From JABDJL01 sp963664065 (GTDB taxonomy: Bacteria; Pseudomonadota; Gammaproteobacteria; Xanthomonadales; SZUA-36), in NCBI GenBank assembly GCA_963664065.1, contig OY760942.1, positions 744,001 to 808,000 on the forward strand: a stretch of 64,000 nt of DNA, in the 5' to 3' direction. The notes below the pieces were generated by a model, which made no database searches, was not told the origin of the DNA, and saw only the letters and a list, made by a program, of their open reading frames with translations. Position 1 is the first letter of the stretch, and each line of letters starts with the position of its first letter. Positions 15,943 through 25,592 of this stretch are shown here, in pieces. A program made the position numbers and the translations under genes.

Positions 15943-16875
15943 CTAGAAATTGTAACCGTAGGCCTCAAAAAATTTGTGTTCAATATCAGCCATGGATGGT
16001 TTGTGATTCTGCGGGCCCTGGACTTCAATTTTGATGGCGCCCATTACAGATCCAATGCGACAGCAGGTGACAAGGTCAAAGCCATTTAAAATACCGTGAA
16101 TCAGTCCTGCCCTGTAAGCATCACCGCAACCGGTCGGGTCTTCAACTTTTTCCGCACTGGCAGTCTCGATGGTCTCGTGACCATCGCGCGTGTAGACGGT
16201 CGAGCCATCCGCACCTAGTGTAACAATCAAGGCTTCGACCTGGGCGGCCACATCGTCCAGGCTCATACCGGTTCTTTCCTGGATCAACTGGAACTCGTAG
16301 TCATTGGCCACTACCCAGTCGGCCTGCTTGATGAACGTTCTCAGGTCGTCTCCGTTAAACAGGGTCATCGCCTGACCGGGATCGAAAATGTGAGGTATGC
16401 CCAATTCACGGAAATCATGACTGTGTTGCAGCATGGCATCCCTGCCATCCGGTGCGACAATGCCGATCTTGATGCCTTCTGTTTCACTTACCTTGTTCAG
16501 ATAACTGTGCATCATTGCTCCCGGATGGAAAGCGGTTATCTGGTTGTCATCCATGTCCGTGGTGATAAATGCCTGTGGTGTAAATTCACCTTCCAGGTGT
16601 CGTACGTACCTGGTAGATATTCCCAGGGCATCTAAATGTTCCTGGTAAGCGCCGAAGTCGTCACCCACTGTTGCCATGGGATAAGGTTCACCACCCAGTA
16701 GTTTCTGGTTATAGGAGATATTGCCTGCAACCCCGCCAAACTGGCGGCGCATTTCGGGCACCAGGAAGGACACATTCAGGATGTGAACTTTCTCTGGAAG
16801 TATGTGGTCCCGGAAGCGTTCCGGAAATACCATAATCGTATCGTAGGCCAGCGAGCCACAGATCAGAGCGGACAT
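15943..16875 (-). CDS. PfkB-family carbohydrate or adenosine kinase
   Basis: A ribokinase-fold kinase of 310 residues. The N-terminal MSALICGSLAYDTIMVF and the glycine pair in RRQFGGVAGNISYN near residue 45 bind the sugar part. The C-terminal PfkB signature DPTGCGDAYRAGLIHG near 245 supplies the catalytic Asp and anion hole. ITLGADGS-like sequence (VTLGADGSTVY) precedes it. The substrate cannot be read from sequence; related proteins are often labelled adenosine kinase. It stands alone, divergent from mreB. Confidence 0.85.
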   Translation of the reverse strand: MSALICGSLAYDTIMVFPERFRDHILPEKVHILNVSFLVPEMRRQFGGVAGNISYNQKLLGGEPYPMATVGDDFGAYQEHLDALGISTRYVRHLEGEFTPQAFITTDMDDNQITAFHPGAMMHSYLNKVSETEGIKIGIVAPDGRDAMLQHSHDFRELGIPHIFDPGQAMTLFNGDDLRTFIKQADWVVANDYEFQLIQERTGMSLDDVAAQVEALIVTLGADGSTVYTRDGHETIETASAEKVEDPTGCGDAYRAGLIHGILNGFDLVTCCRIGSVMGAIKIEVQGPQNHKPSMADIEHKFFEAYGYNF

Positions 16876-16954
16876 TAATTTACCTCAGGAAACCACCAAA
16901 GGACGGCATTTTAGCCCATTTGATGGAGAATGCGTAAAAATGCCCCTAAACACG

Positions 16955-16960
16955 TATAAT
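16955..16960 (+). promoter_or_regulatory. possible -10 box upstream of mreB
   Basis: A perfect TATAAT about 87 bases before mreB in the divergent gap with the PfkB gene. No convincing -35 box is found at the expected distance, so this is tentative. Confidence 0.35.
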
Positions 16961-17046
16961 TGCTGGGGTTTGGCTTGCCGTAATTGGGTCGTCCTGCTAC
17001 ATTAACCAGCCCTTGTGCTGGCATAAATTTCCCGGAATATAAGAAC

Positions 17047-18096
17047 ATGGTTTTCAAGAGGCTCCGAGGCTTATTCTCTAACGACCTTTCCATTGATCTC
17101 GGCACAGCCAACACCCTGGTTTATGTCCGGGGGCAGGGAATTGTACTCAACGAGCCTTCGGTTGTGGCGGTCAGAATGGATCGGGGTCCCGGCGGACCAC
17201 AATCTGTTGCCGCAGTCGGGGCCGGGGCCAAGCGCATGCTGGGCAGGACACCCGGAAACATTCGCACCGTCCGGCCTTTAAAGGATGGCGTGATCGCCGA
17301 TTTCAACATGACCGAGGCCATGCTTCAGCATTTCATCAAGAAAGTGCATGAAACGCGGTTTTTAAGACCCAGCCCAAGGGTGCTGGTCTGTGTACCCTGC
17401 AGTTCCACCCAGGTGGAGCGCAACGCCATCAAGGAATCTGCCGAAGGCGCCGGTGCCCGGGAAGTGTTCCTGGTAGAAGAGCCGATGGCCGCAGCAATTG
17501 GTGCCGGCATCCCGGTACACGAAGCGCGCGGCGCCATGGTACTCGATGTCGGAGGCGGCACTTCCGAAGTGGCTGTGATATCACTGAATGGTCTTGTCTA
17601 CGCGAACTCGGTACGCTGTGGTGGTGATCAGTGCGATGAAGCCATCATCAATTATGTCAGGCGCAATTACGGCACACTGATTGGTGAAACGACCGCCGAG
17701 ACAATCAAGATTCAAATCGGTTGTGCCTGGCCGGACGATGAGCCGGAAGAAATGTCGATATCGGGCCGGAACCTGGCGGAAGGTGTTCCGCGCAGAATCA
17801 CCATTACCAGTAATGAAGTGCTTGAAGCGATGAATGAGAGCCTTTCCACCATCCTCGATGCAGTTAAAACCGCCCTTGAACAAACGCCGCCGGAATTATG
17901 CGCGGATGTTGTGGAAACCGGAATCGTGATTACCGGTGGCGGCGCTCTGTTACGCGGCATGGACCGCCTGATCTCCGAAGAAACCGGCTTGCCGGCTTTT
18001 GTTGCCGATGATCCTCTCACTTGTGTAGCGCGTGGCGGTGGTCGTGTCCTGGAGTTGATGGATCAAAACCGCGGTGATTTTTTCTCCATCAATTAG
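17047..18096 (+). CDS. mreB: rod shape-determining protein MreB
   Basis: The bacterial actin that positions the elongation machinery under the inner membrane. It has 349 residues with the start at ATG 17047 (MVFKRLRGLFSNDLSIDLGT), which gives the normal N-terminal amphipathic segment. An earlier in-frame ATG at 16984 would add 21 unrelated residues. ATP-binding phosphate loops are DLSIDLGTANTLVY and LDVGGGTSEVAV near residue 165; the adenosine motif is ITGGGALLRGMD near 295. It is first in a long plus-strand cluster for wall synthesis. Confidence 0.97.
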   Translation: MVFKRLRGLFSNDLSIDLGTANTLVYVRGQGIVLNEPSVVAVRMDRGPGGPQSVAAVGAGAKRMLGRTPGNIRTVRPLKDGVIADFNMTEAMLQHFIKKVHETRFLRPSPRVLVCVPCSSTQVERNAIKESAEGAGAREVFLVEEPMAAAIGAGIPVHEARGAMVLDVGGGTSEVAVISLNGLVYANSVRCGGDQCDEAIINYVRRNYGTLIGETTAETIKIQIGCAWPDDEPEEMSISGRNLAEGVPRRITITSNEVLEAMNESLSTILDAVKTALEQTPPELCADVVETGIVITGGGALLRGMDRLISEETGLPAFVADDPLTCVARGGGRVLELMDQNRGDFFSIN

Positions 18097-18126
18097 CAGA
18101 AAACCTTTGATTGGTTCAGGGATTTC

Positions 18127-19050
18127 TTGGCACGCCTAAACACAGAAGGATCAACCCGTTTATTCAGCCCGGAAGGACTGCGTACAGCCCGCCTGATGTT
18201 ATACCTGATGCTTTCGGTTGTTTTGATGGCCATGGATCAGCGTGGGCATTTTGTTCCCCGTATTCGAAGTGCTATTGAAACCGGTCTTGAGCCGGTCTAT
18301 CACATCATTGGCGTGCCATCTCGCGTCATTCAGTTGGTCAAAGAATACTCGAGGTCATATTCTGAAGTGGTCGCCGAAAATGAATCCCTCGGCCGTGACA
18401 TACTTGACCAGTCCGCAGCGGTACAGCAACTACCGGCACTGCAGCAGGAAAACCGTCGGCTGAGGGCATTGTTGGATGCAAGCGCGGGGCGCAGTTTTGA
18501 ATTCCGTTTCGCTGAAATGGTCCAGGTAAACCTGGATCCCTTTTCCCACCAGGTGATGATTGACCGTGGCGCGCGCGATGGCGTGTTTGTCGGCCAGGCG
18601 GTGCTCGATGGCGCCGGCGTCATGGGACAGGTAGACGACGTACACCTGCATATGTCCAGTGTTTTATTGATTTCCGATCCGGACCATGCACTACCGGTGC
18701 AGATTGCCCGTACGGGCTTACGGACCGTGGCTTACGGTACCGGCGAAACCGCGCGGCTGATTTTGCCCAACGTGGCATTACAGTCAGATGTACGCGTTGG
18801 AGACTTGCTGGTGACTTCAGGTCTTGGAGACCGGTTCCCTCCAGGTTTCCCGGTGGCTGTAATCGATTTGATTAACCGGAATGCAGGCGGTACTTTTGCC
18901 GAGGTAAATGCCCGTCCCCTGGCAGCTCTTGACCGGGGCAGGGAGGTGTTGCTCGTCTTGCAGAAAGCCGGGGAAAGCGAGTCTGTCATCAGTGAACCGG
19001 GGACAGAGGATACTGCCACGCCTGAACGGGAAACGGAGGCGGGCTCGTGA
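18127..19050 (+). CDS. mreC: rod shape-determining protein MreC
   Basis: A bitopic scaffold protein of 307 residues linking MreB to PBP2. A membrane helix (TARLMLYLMLSVVLMAMD) is followed by a coiled coil (QLPALQQENRRLRALLDA) and the MreC beta domain (VNLDPFSHQVMIDRGARDGVFVGQAVLDGAGVMGQV). The start is TTG at 18127 with AGGGA five bases before it. The acidic C-terminal tail is variable in the family. It overlaps mreD by four bases. Confidence 0.95.
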   Translation: MARLNTEGSTRLFSPEGLRTARLMLYLMLSVVLMAMDQRGHFVPRIRSAIETGLEPVYHIIGVPSRVIQLVKEYSRSYSEVVAENESLGRDILDQSAAVQQLPALQQENRRLRALLDASAGRSFEFRFAEMVQVNLDPFSHQVMIDRGARDGVFVGQAVLDGAGVMGQVDDVHLHMSSVLLISDPDHALPVQIARTGLRTVAYGTGETARLILPNVALQSDVRVGDLLVTSGLGDRFPPGFPVAVIDLINRNAGGTFAEVNARPLAALDRGREVLLVLQKAGESESVISEPGTEDTATPERETEAGS

Positions 19051-19538
19051 CCCCACGGCGGGAGCGCACTTCCACACTGGTGTTGGCGCTTGTTGTCGCC
19101 TTGTTGCTGACCTTGTTGCCAATACCTGACTCCCTTGAGTCCTTGCTCCCATACTGGGTAGGCCTGGTGCTTACTTATTGGGCTCTGGAGATCAGGGAGA
19201 TGATCAGCCTTGGCACGGCGTTTCTGATCGGAATCCTGCTCGATATCTTGACCGGCAGCCTGATGGGCATGCACGCGCTCAGCCTGGTAGTCATGATTTA
19301 CCTGGTTCAAAGGTTCAGATCACGCCTGCGCTTTTTCCCACCCTGGCAACAGGCGCTTTCAATATTCGCCCTGTTAATAAATGACCGGATCATTAATCTA
19401 TGGATTTCCAGCCTGCTCGGCGAGCCGGTTCCCACCTGGCAATACTGGCTTTCTCCGGTAACGGGTATGGTCCTGTGGCCCTGGCTGTTCTTATTTCTTG
19501 ACCGCACCAGGGCCGAAAGACGACAGCACAAAAGTTGA
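19047..19538 (+). CDS. mreD: rod shape-determining protein MreD
   Basis: An inner-membrane protein of 163 residues with about five hydrophobic helices, the usual size and profile. The segment GILLDILTGSLMGMHALSL near residue 70 is the family hallmark. The start is GTG overlapping the mreC stop (GTGA). It completes the MreBCD complex. Confidence 0.93.
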   Translation: MTPRRERTSTLVLALVVALLLTLLPIPDSLESLLPYWVGLVLTYWALEIREMISLGTAFLIGILLDILTGSLMGMHALSLVVMIYLVQRFRSRLRFFPPWQQALSIFALLINDRIINLWISSLLGEPVPTWQYWLSPVTGMVLWPWLFLFLDRTRAERRQHKS

Positions 19539-19549
19539 CGACCAGGTAG

Positions 19550-21412
19550 ATGTTTCGAAACAACAAGCCCCGGCCAATCAAGGATGCGTATGAAGAGCAG
19601 CGCCTTTTTGCCAGTCGGGCATTCACAGGGTTTGTCATTATTGTTGCAGTATTTTTCGGCTTAGCTGTTAGATATTTCTACCTCCAGGTCCTGCATCATG
19701 ACGATTTTTCGACAAGATCGGAGTCCAATCGGGTACATGTTCAGCCGGTTACGCCAAACCGGGGTCTGATTTACGATCGTCGGGGTCGAATTCTGGCCGA
19801 AAACCGCCCGGCATACCGGCTTGAACTGATTCCAGAGGAAACGGGGGATGTTGAGGAAGCCCTGCAGGCACTGCGTGAATTGATCGGTCTGTCTGATGAG
19901 GAACAGGAACGCTTTCGGAAAACCCGGACCAGGTACCGTGATTTTGAAAGTATTCCCGTTAAATTCAATCTCGATGAATCAGAAGTTGCCCGTTTTGCCG
20001 TCAACCGGCATCGCTTTCATGGGGTTGACGTGGTGCCATACCTGGCGCGTTTCTATCCTTACTCAGATATGTTGACCCATGTGCTGGGTTACGTAGGCAG
20101 GGTTGACGAGCGAGACCTTGCCAGGGTGGATAGAAGCAATTACCGGGGGACCACGTACATTGGCAAGATAGGCGCTGAGCGGTTTTATGAAGCCGGGCTA
20201 CACGGCATCAGCGGTCTTGAACGTGTTGAAACCAACGCCCGGGGCAGGGTATTGCGGGTACTGGAACGTCAGGATCCGGTAGCCGGTGTAGACCTGGTCC
20301 TGTCACTTGATGTGGCGGTGCAGCAAGCGGCCTGGGATACGCTTGGAGACAGGGCGGGTTCGATCGTGGCCCTTGATCCGACTGACGGAAGTGTCATCGC
20401 GATGGTGAGCAAACCGGGCTATGACCCGAACACCTTTGTTCACGGCATTAGCAACGCGGCATACCAGGTCATCCTAGAAACACCAAACCAGCCCTTGTTT
20501 AACCGGGCCCTCGCCGGCGGATATGAACCGGGATCAACGCTGAAGCCTTTCATTGGGCTCGCCGGACTGGAGATGGGTGTAGTCGGGATCAAGGAATTGA
20601 TATTTTCAAGCGGGGAGTTCTTCCTGGAAGGCCAGGAGCGGCCGTTCCATGACTGGAAAGATGACGGCCATGGCTGGGTTGATATTCGCCGTGCTCTCGA
20701 GGAATCGGTCAATACCTATTTCTACACACTGGCAATGGGCCTGGGAATTGATCGAATCCATTTCTACCTTGATCAATTCGGGTTCGGAAAACCAACCGGC
20801 ATTGACCTGCCCGGTGAAGGTTCGGGTCTTTTGCCGTCGCGGGACTGGAAGCGCGGTCGCTATGGTGAGCCCTGGTATCCGGGGGAAACAGTAATTTCAG
20901 GCATTGGCCAGGGGTTTAACGTGGTCACGCCGTTGCAGTTGGCTAATGCGATGGTAACGCTGGTCAATGGCGGTCGTCGTATGGCACCACGCCTTGTCTA
21001 CGCGATCAAGCAGCCTGGGGACGCACAGGCGGAACGGCAAGTTGCCCCGCTTGAATTGCAGGTGCCTGTTAATGATCGCCAGGCTTGGATTGCCGTGTTG
21101 GACGGGTTGCGCAGAGTTGTCAATGGAGTGCACGGTACCGCCCGCGAGGTGGCACTGAATGCCGATTATGTCATTGCAGGCAAAACTGGAACTGCGCAGG
21201 TTATCGCGCTGGCTGCAGATCAGGAGTATGAAGAAAGCGAAGTAGCCGAACATTTGAGACACCACGCCCTGTTTACAGCTTTTGCTCCGTACGAGGAGCC
21301 ACGTATCGTGGTTGCTGTAGTCGTTGATCATGGTGGATCAGGTCACCGTGATGCTGCACCCATCGCCCGGGCGGTGCTAGACGCCTGGCTCGGCCAGGAG
21401 TTGCTGCAATGA
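19550..21412 (+). CDS. mrdA: penicillin-binding protein 2 (peptidoglycan transpeptidase)
   Basis: The class B PBP for lateral wall growth, 620 residues. An N-terminal membrane helix (FVIIVAVFFGLAVRYFYL) is followed by the dimerisation domain (NRGLIYDRRGRILAENRPAYRL) and a transpeptidase domain. The catalytic motifs are STLK with Ser329, the SVN of EESVNTYFYTLAMG near 387, and KTGT with Lys545. The gene stands between mreD and rodA and overlaps rodA by four bases, as expected for the PBP2-RodA pair. Confidence 0.96.
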   Translation: MFRNNKPRPIKDAYEEQRLFASRAFTGFVIIVAVFFGLAVRYFYLQVLHHDDFSTRSESNRVHVQPVTPNRGLIYDRRGRILAENRPAYRLELIPEETGDVEEALQALRELIGLSDEEQERFRKTRTRYRDFESIPVKFNLDESEVARFAVNRHRFHGVDVVPYLARFYPYSDMLTHVLGYVGRVDERDLARVDRSNYRGTTYIGKIGAERFYEAGLHGISGLERVETNARGRVLRVLERQDPVAGVDLVLSLDVAVQQAAWDTLGDRAGSIVALDPTDGSVIAMVSKPGYDPNTFVHGISNAAYQVILETPNQPLFNRALAGGYEPGSTLKPFIGLAGLEMGVVGIKELIFSSGEFFLEGQERPFHDWKDDGHGWVDIRRALEESVNTYFYTLAMGLGIDRIHFYLDQFGFGKPTGIDLPGEGSGLLPSRDWKRGRYGEPWYPGETVISGIGQGFNVVTPLQLANAMVTLVNGGRRMAPRLVYAIKQPGDAQAERQVAPLELQVPVNDRQAWIAVLDGLRRVVNGVHGTAREVALNADYVIAGKTGTAQVIALAADQEYEESEVAEHLRHHALFTAFAPYEEPRIVVAVVVDHGGSGHRDAAPIARAVLDAWLGQELLQ

Positions 21413-22500
21413 GGCGTTTGATTCCAGGTTGGGTAAGCCCGCCAAGGCTGGATTTGACCATGCTCGCCCTTGTGCTCGTGATCACAATTGCCGGCCTGGC
21501 TGTCCTGTACAGCGCCTCCGGACAAGACGCCGGTTTAGTCGAGCGCCAGGCGATCCGCATTGGCCTTGGCCTTGCAGGTATGATTTTGATCAGCCTCGTG
21601 CCTCCGCATGTACTCAGGATCTGGACTCCGTGGCTTTTCGGCCTGGGGTTCCTGCTGCTTACTGCGACCTGGATTTTTGGGATCGGCAGGGGGACACAAC
21701 GCTGGCTGGACCTTGGCATTATTCGTTTTCAGCCTTCTGAGCTGATGAAACTGGCTGTGCCTATGATGGTTGCAGCGTTCCTGCATCCCAGGGTGTTACC
21801 GCCCGGATGGAAAGACAGCATGATTGGCGGGATGATCTTGCTCGCACCCACGTTTATCATCATGCGCCAGCCGGATCTGGGCACCGCATTCCTGGTGGCC
21901 GCCTCAGGCGGGTTCACGCTGTTCCTGGCAGGAATCCGCTGGCGAATAATTGCAATCGTGACGGTCGTGTCTGTAGCCCTTTCACCTGTCCTGTGGATGT
22001 TTATGGAGGAATTTCAGCGCAATCGCGTCCGGTCTTTTCTTGAGCCCGAAGCAGACCCGCTGGGAAAGGGCTGGAATATTATTCAATCCAAGATTGCAGT
22101 TGGTTCAGGTGGCCTGACCGGCAAAGGCTGGCTGAATGGAACCCAGTCTCAGCTTGAGTTCATTCCTGAGCGGCACACCGACTTTATCCTGGCGGTTTTT
22201 GCGGAAGAATTTGGTCTGTTTGGTGTCTGCGTATTGCTGGCACTTTACCTGGCACTGATCGGCAGGGGCCTGTTTATCGCAAAGATGGCGCGGGACACAT
22301 ATTCCCGGTTGCTGGCCGGTAGCCTTGCCATGACCCTGTTTGGTTACGTGTTGGTAAATGGCGCAATGGTTTCCGGCCTGTTGCCGGTAGTGGGTATACC
22401 TTTGCCATTGATCAGTTACGGTGGTACTTCAGCGGTGAGCCTGTTGGTGAGTATCGGAATTTTGATGTCGATATATAGCCACAGGAATTTCATAAAATGA
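21409..22500 (+). CDS. rodA: peptidoglycan glycosyltransferase RodA
   Basis: The SEDS-family polymerase that works with PBP2. It has 363 residues and about ten membrane helices. Conserved sequence includes GTQRWLDLGIIRFQPSELMKLAVPM near residue 100, the loop LGKGWNIIQSKIAVGSGGLTGKGW near 220, PERHTDFILAVFAEEFG near 258 and the C-terminal VVGIPLPLISYGGTS. Overlaps of four bases with mrdA and with the open frame of mltB point to one transcript. Confidence 0.96.
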   Translation: MRRLIPGWVSPPRLDLTMLALVLVITIAGLAVLYSASGQDAGLVERQAIRIGLGLAGMILISLVPPHVLRIWTPWLFGLGFLLLTATWIFGIGRGTQRWLDLGIIRFQPSELMKLAVPMMVAAFLHPRVLPPGWKDSMIGGMILLAPTFIIMRQPDLGTAFLVAASGGFTLFLAGIRWRIIAIVTVVSVALSPVLWMFMEEFQRNRVRSFLEPEADPLGKGWNIIQSKIAVGSGGLTGKGWLNGTQSQLEFIPERHTDFILAVFAEEFGLFGVCVLLALYLALIGRGLFIAKMARDTYSRLLAGSLAMTLFGYVLVNGAMVSGLLPVVGIPLPLISYGGTSAVSLLVSIGILMSIYSHRNFIK

Positions 22501-23603
22501 TGGGAATCTATCCATGGTTTCAGGGTCCCATACGGTACACTTCACCGGGCATGGGGCGATCCGTGCGGAATGCCTTTCGAAACTACGTGAAGAAAATCAA
22601 TTCAAAAATGGCTTATATGATCAGATTCAATCGATATGTGCTTCTACTCGTGCTCAGTTCGTCAGCGATTGCGCTGGAGCACCCGGGCGCCGGGGAATTT
22701 ATTGACCGCGCAGTCACGGAGCATGGACTGGATGGCGAAGAGGTCGCCGCCTTGCTGGCTGGAGCAAAGTATCAGCAATCGATTGTTGATGCGATAAGCA
22801 GGCCGGCTGAAGGAAAGCCCTGGCATGAATATCGCCCGATATTCCTGAACCAGAGAAGAATTGATAAGGGAGTGGAATTCTGGAAAGCTAATCACGAACT
22901 GATCAGCACCGTTTCAGAACAATTCGGAGTAGATCCGCAGATCATCGTGTCCATTATCGGAGTGGAAACCCTGTATGGCCGGATTACTGGCAGCTACCGG
23001 GTGCTTGATGCACTTGCCACGCTTGGATTTTATTACCCAAGCGACCTGAAGAGAGACCGTTCCGCTTTCTTTTCCGGCGAATTGCTGCACTTTATCCAGT
23101 TAAGCAAAGAAGAGAAACTGCCCCCTACCGAGGTTATCGGTTCCTACGCGGGTGCCATGGGCATGGGGCAGTTTATTCCCAGCAGTTACCGGGAATATGC
23201 TATGGACTTTGACGGAAATGGCAGTCGCGATTTGTGGCGATCAACTCCCGATATAGTCGCCAGCGTCGCCAACTATCTACACCGGCATGGATGGATACAC
23301 GGTGACCCGGTGTTGCAGGAGGCAACTGCAACACAGCATTCAGATTCAGCCCTGGCTTCGTTGGCTGATTACAAGCCTGTCATGAATATCAGCGAAATCG
23401 CACAGAAAGGATATCAGGGCGGTGCGGGTCTTGATCCTGAACGCCTGGCAGCCGTGCTGAAGCTGGAAGAAAAAAATGAAGACACCTACTGGTTGACCTT
23501 TCACAATTTCTACGTGATCACACGTTATAACCGCAGTCCGCTTTACGCGATGGCAGTATTACAATTGAGTGAAGAAATATTGCAGGCCATGGGTGATTCG
23601 TGA
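22497..23603 (+). CDS. mltB: membrane-bound lytic murein transglycosylase B
   Basis: A family GH103 lytic transglycosylase that cleaves glycan strands in the periplasm. The catalytic glutamate is in SIIGVETLYGRITG, and GAMGMGQFIPSSYREYAMDFDGNGSRDLW is strongly conserved. The frame opens at an ATG overlapping the rodA stop, but its first 37 residues look like neither signal nor enzyme. A plain signal peptide starts at Met38 (base 22608): MAYMIRFNRYVLLLVLSSSAIALE. The working start is probably 22608, though it lacks a clear ribosome site. No lipobox is visible. Confidence 0.92.
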   Translation: MMGIYPWFQGPIRYTSPGMGRSVRNAFRNYVKKINSKMAYMIRFNRYVLLLVLSSSAIALEHPGAGEFIDRAVTEHGLDGEEVAALLAGAKYQQSIVDAISRPAEGKPWHEYRPIFLNQRRIDKGVEFWKANHELISTVSEQFGVDPQIIVSIIGVETLYGRITGSYRVLDALATLGFYYPSDLKRDRSAFFSGELLHFIQLSKEEKLPPTEVIGSYAGAMGMGQFIPSSYREYAMDFDGNGSRDLWRSTPDIVASVANYLHRHGWIHGDPVLQEATATQHSDSALASLADYKPVMNISEIAQKGYQGGAGLDPERLAAVLKLEEKNEDTYWLTFHNFYVITRYNRSPLYAMAVLQLSEEILQAMGDS

Positions 23604-24382
23604 ACCGGCGGCAAGCCTGCATAATCAGTCTGCTTGCCCTGTTGTTGTCGGCCTGCTCCGGTGACGGAGGCAGGCCCAAAGCCGGTGCGGATGGCCCATC
23701 CGGCCGTTCGATCAAAGCCTCTGACATCAAGGACGCCGTACCCAGGCCTGAACCGCGCTCACGCTACGGTAACCGATCCCCTTACGAAGTGCTGGGGAAA
23801 ACATACACCGTGATGTCGAGCAGTAGAGGATACGAGAAGCGTGGTATTGCATCCTGGTATGGTAGTAAATTTCACGGTCGGAGGACTTCCAGCGGAGAGC
23901 TATTTGATATGCACATGGCCACTGCCGCTCACCGCAATCTGCCATTGCCGACTTATGTCGAGGTCACCAATCTTGATAACGGACTAAAGGTCGTGGTCAA
24001 GATCAACGACCGGGGACCTTTTCATGATGATCGCCTGATTGATCTTTCCTATGGCGCGGCGGTTAAGCTGGGTATGGCTACTACCGGCACTGCCCGTGTT
24101 GAGGTCAGGGCTATCAGTTTCGACAGCCGGGAACCTGCGCGCCCTGCCGTTAAAATTGCTGATGGCACTTTTTTGCAGGTTGGCGCTTTTGGCAACAGCA
24201 AAGCCGCCGAGCAATTGGCTGGCCAGATGATGGCAGAAAGGCTTCAGCCGGTCTCGATTCAATACGGCAGCAGCCTGTTTAAAGTCTGGATCGGGCCTTA
24301 TGAACTCGAGTCCGATATCGAACTTGCAGTCAACCGGCTCATTGAACTTGGGTTTGAACGCCCTCATAAAGTGAGGCGCTGA
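23600..24382 (+). CDS. rlpA: septal ring lytic transglycosylase RlpA
   Basis: A lipoprotein of 260 residues. The signal peptide ends with lipobox LLSAC near residue 19. A double-psi beta-barrel domain carries GIASWYGSKFHGRRTSSGE and VKINDRGPFHDDRLIDLSYGAA, with the catalytic Asp in the latter. A SPOR domain closes the protein (FLQVGAFGNSKAAEQLAGQM to VWIGPYELESDIE) and targets denuded glycan at the septum. GTG start overlaps the mltB stop by four bases. Confidence 0.94.
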   Translation: MNRRQACIISLLALLLSACSGDGGRPKAGADGPSGRSIKASDIKDAVPRPEPRSRYGNRSPYEVLGKTYTVMSSSRGYEKRGIASWYGSKFHGRRTSSGELFDMHMATAAHRNLPLPTYVEVTNLDNGLKVVVKINDRGPFHDDRLIDLSYGAAVKLGMATTGTARVEVRAISFDSREPARPAVKIADGTFLQVGAFGNSKAAEQLAGQMMAERLQPVSIQYGSSLFKVWIGPYELESDIELAVNRLIELGFERPHKVRR

Positions 24383-24422
24383 GTCATTAACTCTTCCTTA
24401 AGACGAATATATTGAATATTAG

Positions 24423-25592
24423 ATGAAAACAAAATCAACCATCTTGAGCCTGTTGCTGTTGTTACCTGCAATTTTGTTTGCCCAGGTACCACCGCCACCG
24501 GGTATGCCAATACCGGCTGCTCCGCAGCTAGGGGCATCCAGTTACATCCTGATTGATTTCAATAGCGGGGAAGTGCTGGTGCAACACGAGGCGGATTCTC
24601 GTGTTGAAATGGCCAGTATTACCAAGTTGATGACCAGTTACGTAGTTTTCCAGGAATTGGCCAGCGGTGATGTCTTGCTGGATGACCTGGTAATCATCAG
24701 TGAAAATGCCTGGCGTACCGTCGGGTCGAGAATGTTTCTTGAGCCGGGTATGCGGGTCAGTATTGAGGATTTGCTAAGAGGCTTGATTATCCAGTCGGGT
24801 AATGACGCCAGTGTTGCCCTGGCCGAGCACCTGGCCGGAACTGAATCATCATTTGCAACCGTGATGAATTATTACGCCCAGCAAATGGGTATGAGCAATA
24901 CGAATTTTGAGAACTCGACGGGCCTGACAGCGGAAACCCATTACAGTACAGCGCGTGACTCTGCGCTATTAAGCATCGCAATCATCCGGGATTTTCCCGA
25001 ATACTATCGCTGGTACTCGGAAAAAGAATTCAACTTCAATAATATTCGCCAACACAATCGCAATAATCTGCTGTGGCGGGACCCCGCAGTAGATGGCCTG
25101 AAGACCGGTTACACGGAAGCTGCCGGCTATTGTCTTGCCGCTTCCGCTAAACGTGACGGTATGCGACTTATCAGTGTGGTCATGGGAGCTTTCTCAGAGC
25201 AGGCCCGGGCCAGCGAAAGCCAAAGCCTGCTGAATTATGGTTTTCGCCTTTTTGAAACCGTCCAGCTTTACCGTGCCGGCCAGGAACTTGCGCGAGCCCG
25301 GGTCTGGAAGGGCGATGTAGATCAGGTGGCACTCGGGTTGGCTGAGGATATGTTTATCAGTATTCCCCGGGGTCGATACGATGATCTGGATGCGCGCATC
25401 GAAATGCAGCCGGATCTGAAAGCACCTCTGATCGAAGGGCAGCATGTGGGACGAATCCAAATCTTCCTTGAAGATGAAATTGTTGCCAGCCGAAACCTCG
25501 TTACTTTAATTGGTATCACGCCTGCCGGTTTTTTCAGCCGAGCATGGGACGGAATGCGCTTGTGGATTGGCGGATTATTTGGCGATGAGTGA
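24423..25592 (+). CDS. dacA: D-alanyl-D-alanine carboxypeptidase (PBP5/6 type)
   Basis: A penicillin-binding protein of 389 residues that trims the terminal D-Ala of pentapeptides. A signal peptide ends near LLPAILFA. The active site has SITK with Ser65, SGN with Ser125 and KTG with Lys227. The C-terminal beta domain (family 5) is followed by an amphipathic anchor (FFSRAWDGMRLWIGGLFGD), as in DacA/DacC. The stop overlaps the next gene by eight bases. Confidence 0.95.
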   Translation: MKTKSTILSLLLLLPAILFAQVPPPPGMPIPAAPQLGASSYILIDFNSGEVLVQHEADSRVEMASITKLMTSYVVFQELASGDVLLDDLVIISENAWRTVGSRMFLEPGMRVSIEDLLRGLIIQSGNDASVALAEHLAGTESSFATVMNYYAQQMGMSNTNFENSTGLTAETHYSTARDSALLSIAIIRDFPEYYRWYSEKEFNFNNIRQHNRNNLLWRDPAVDGLKTGYTEAAGYCLAASAKRDGMRLISVVMGAFSEQARASESQSLLNYGFRLFETVQLYRAGQELARARVWKGDVDQVALGLAEDMFISIPRGRYDDLDARIEMQPDLKAPLIEGQHVGRIQIFLEDEIVASRNLVTLIGITPAGFFSRAWDGMRLWIGGLFGDE

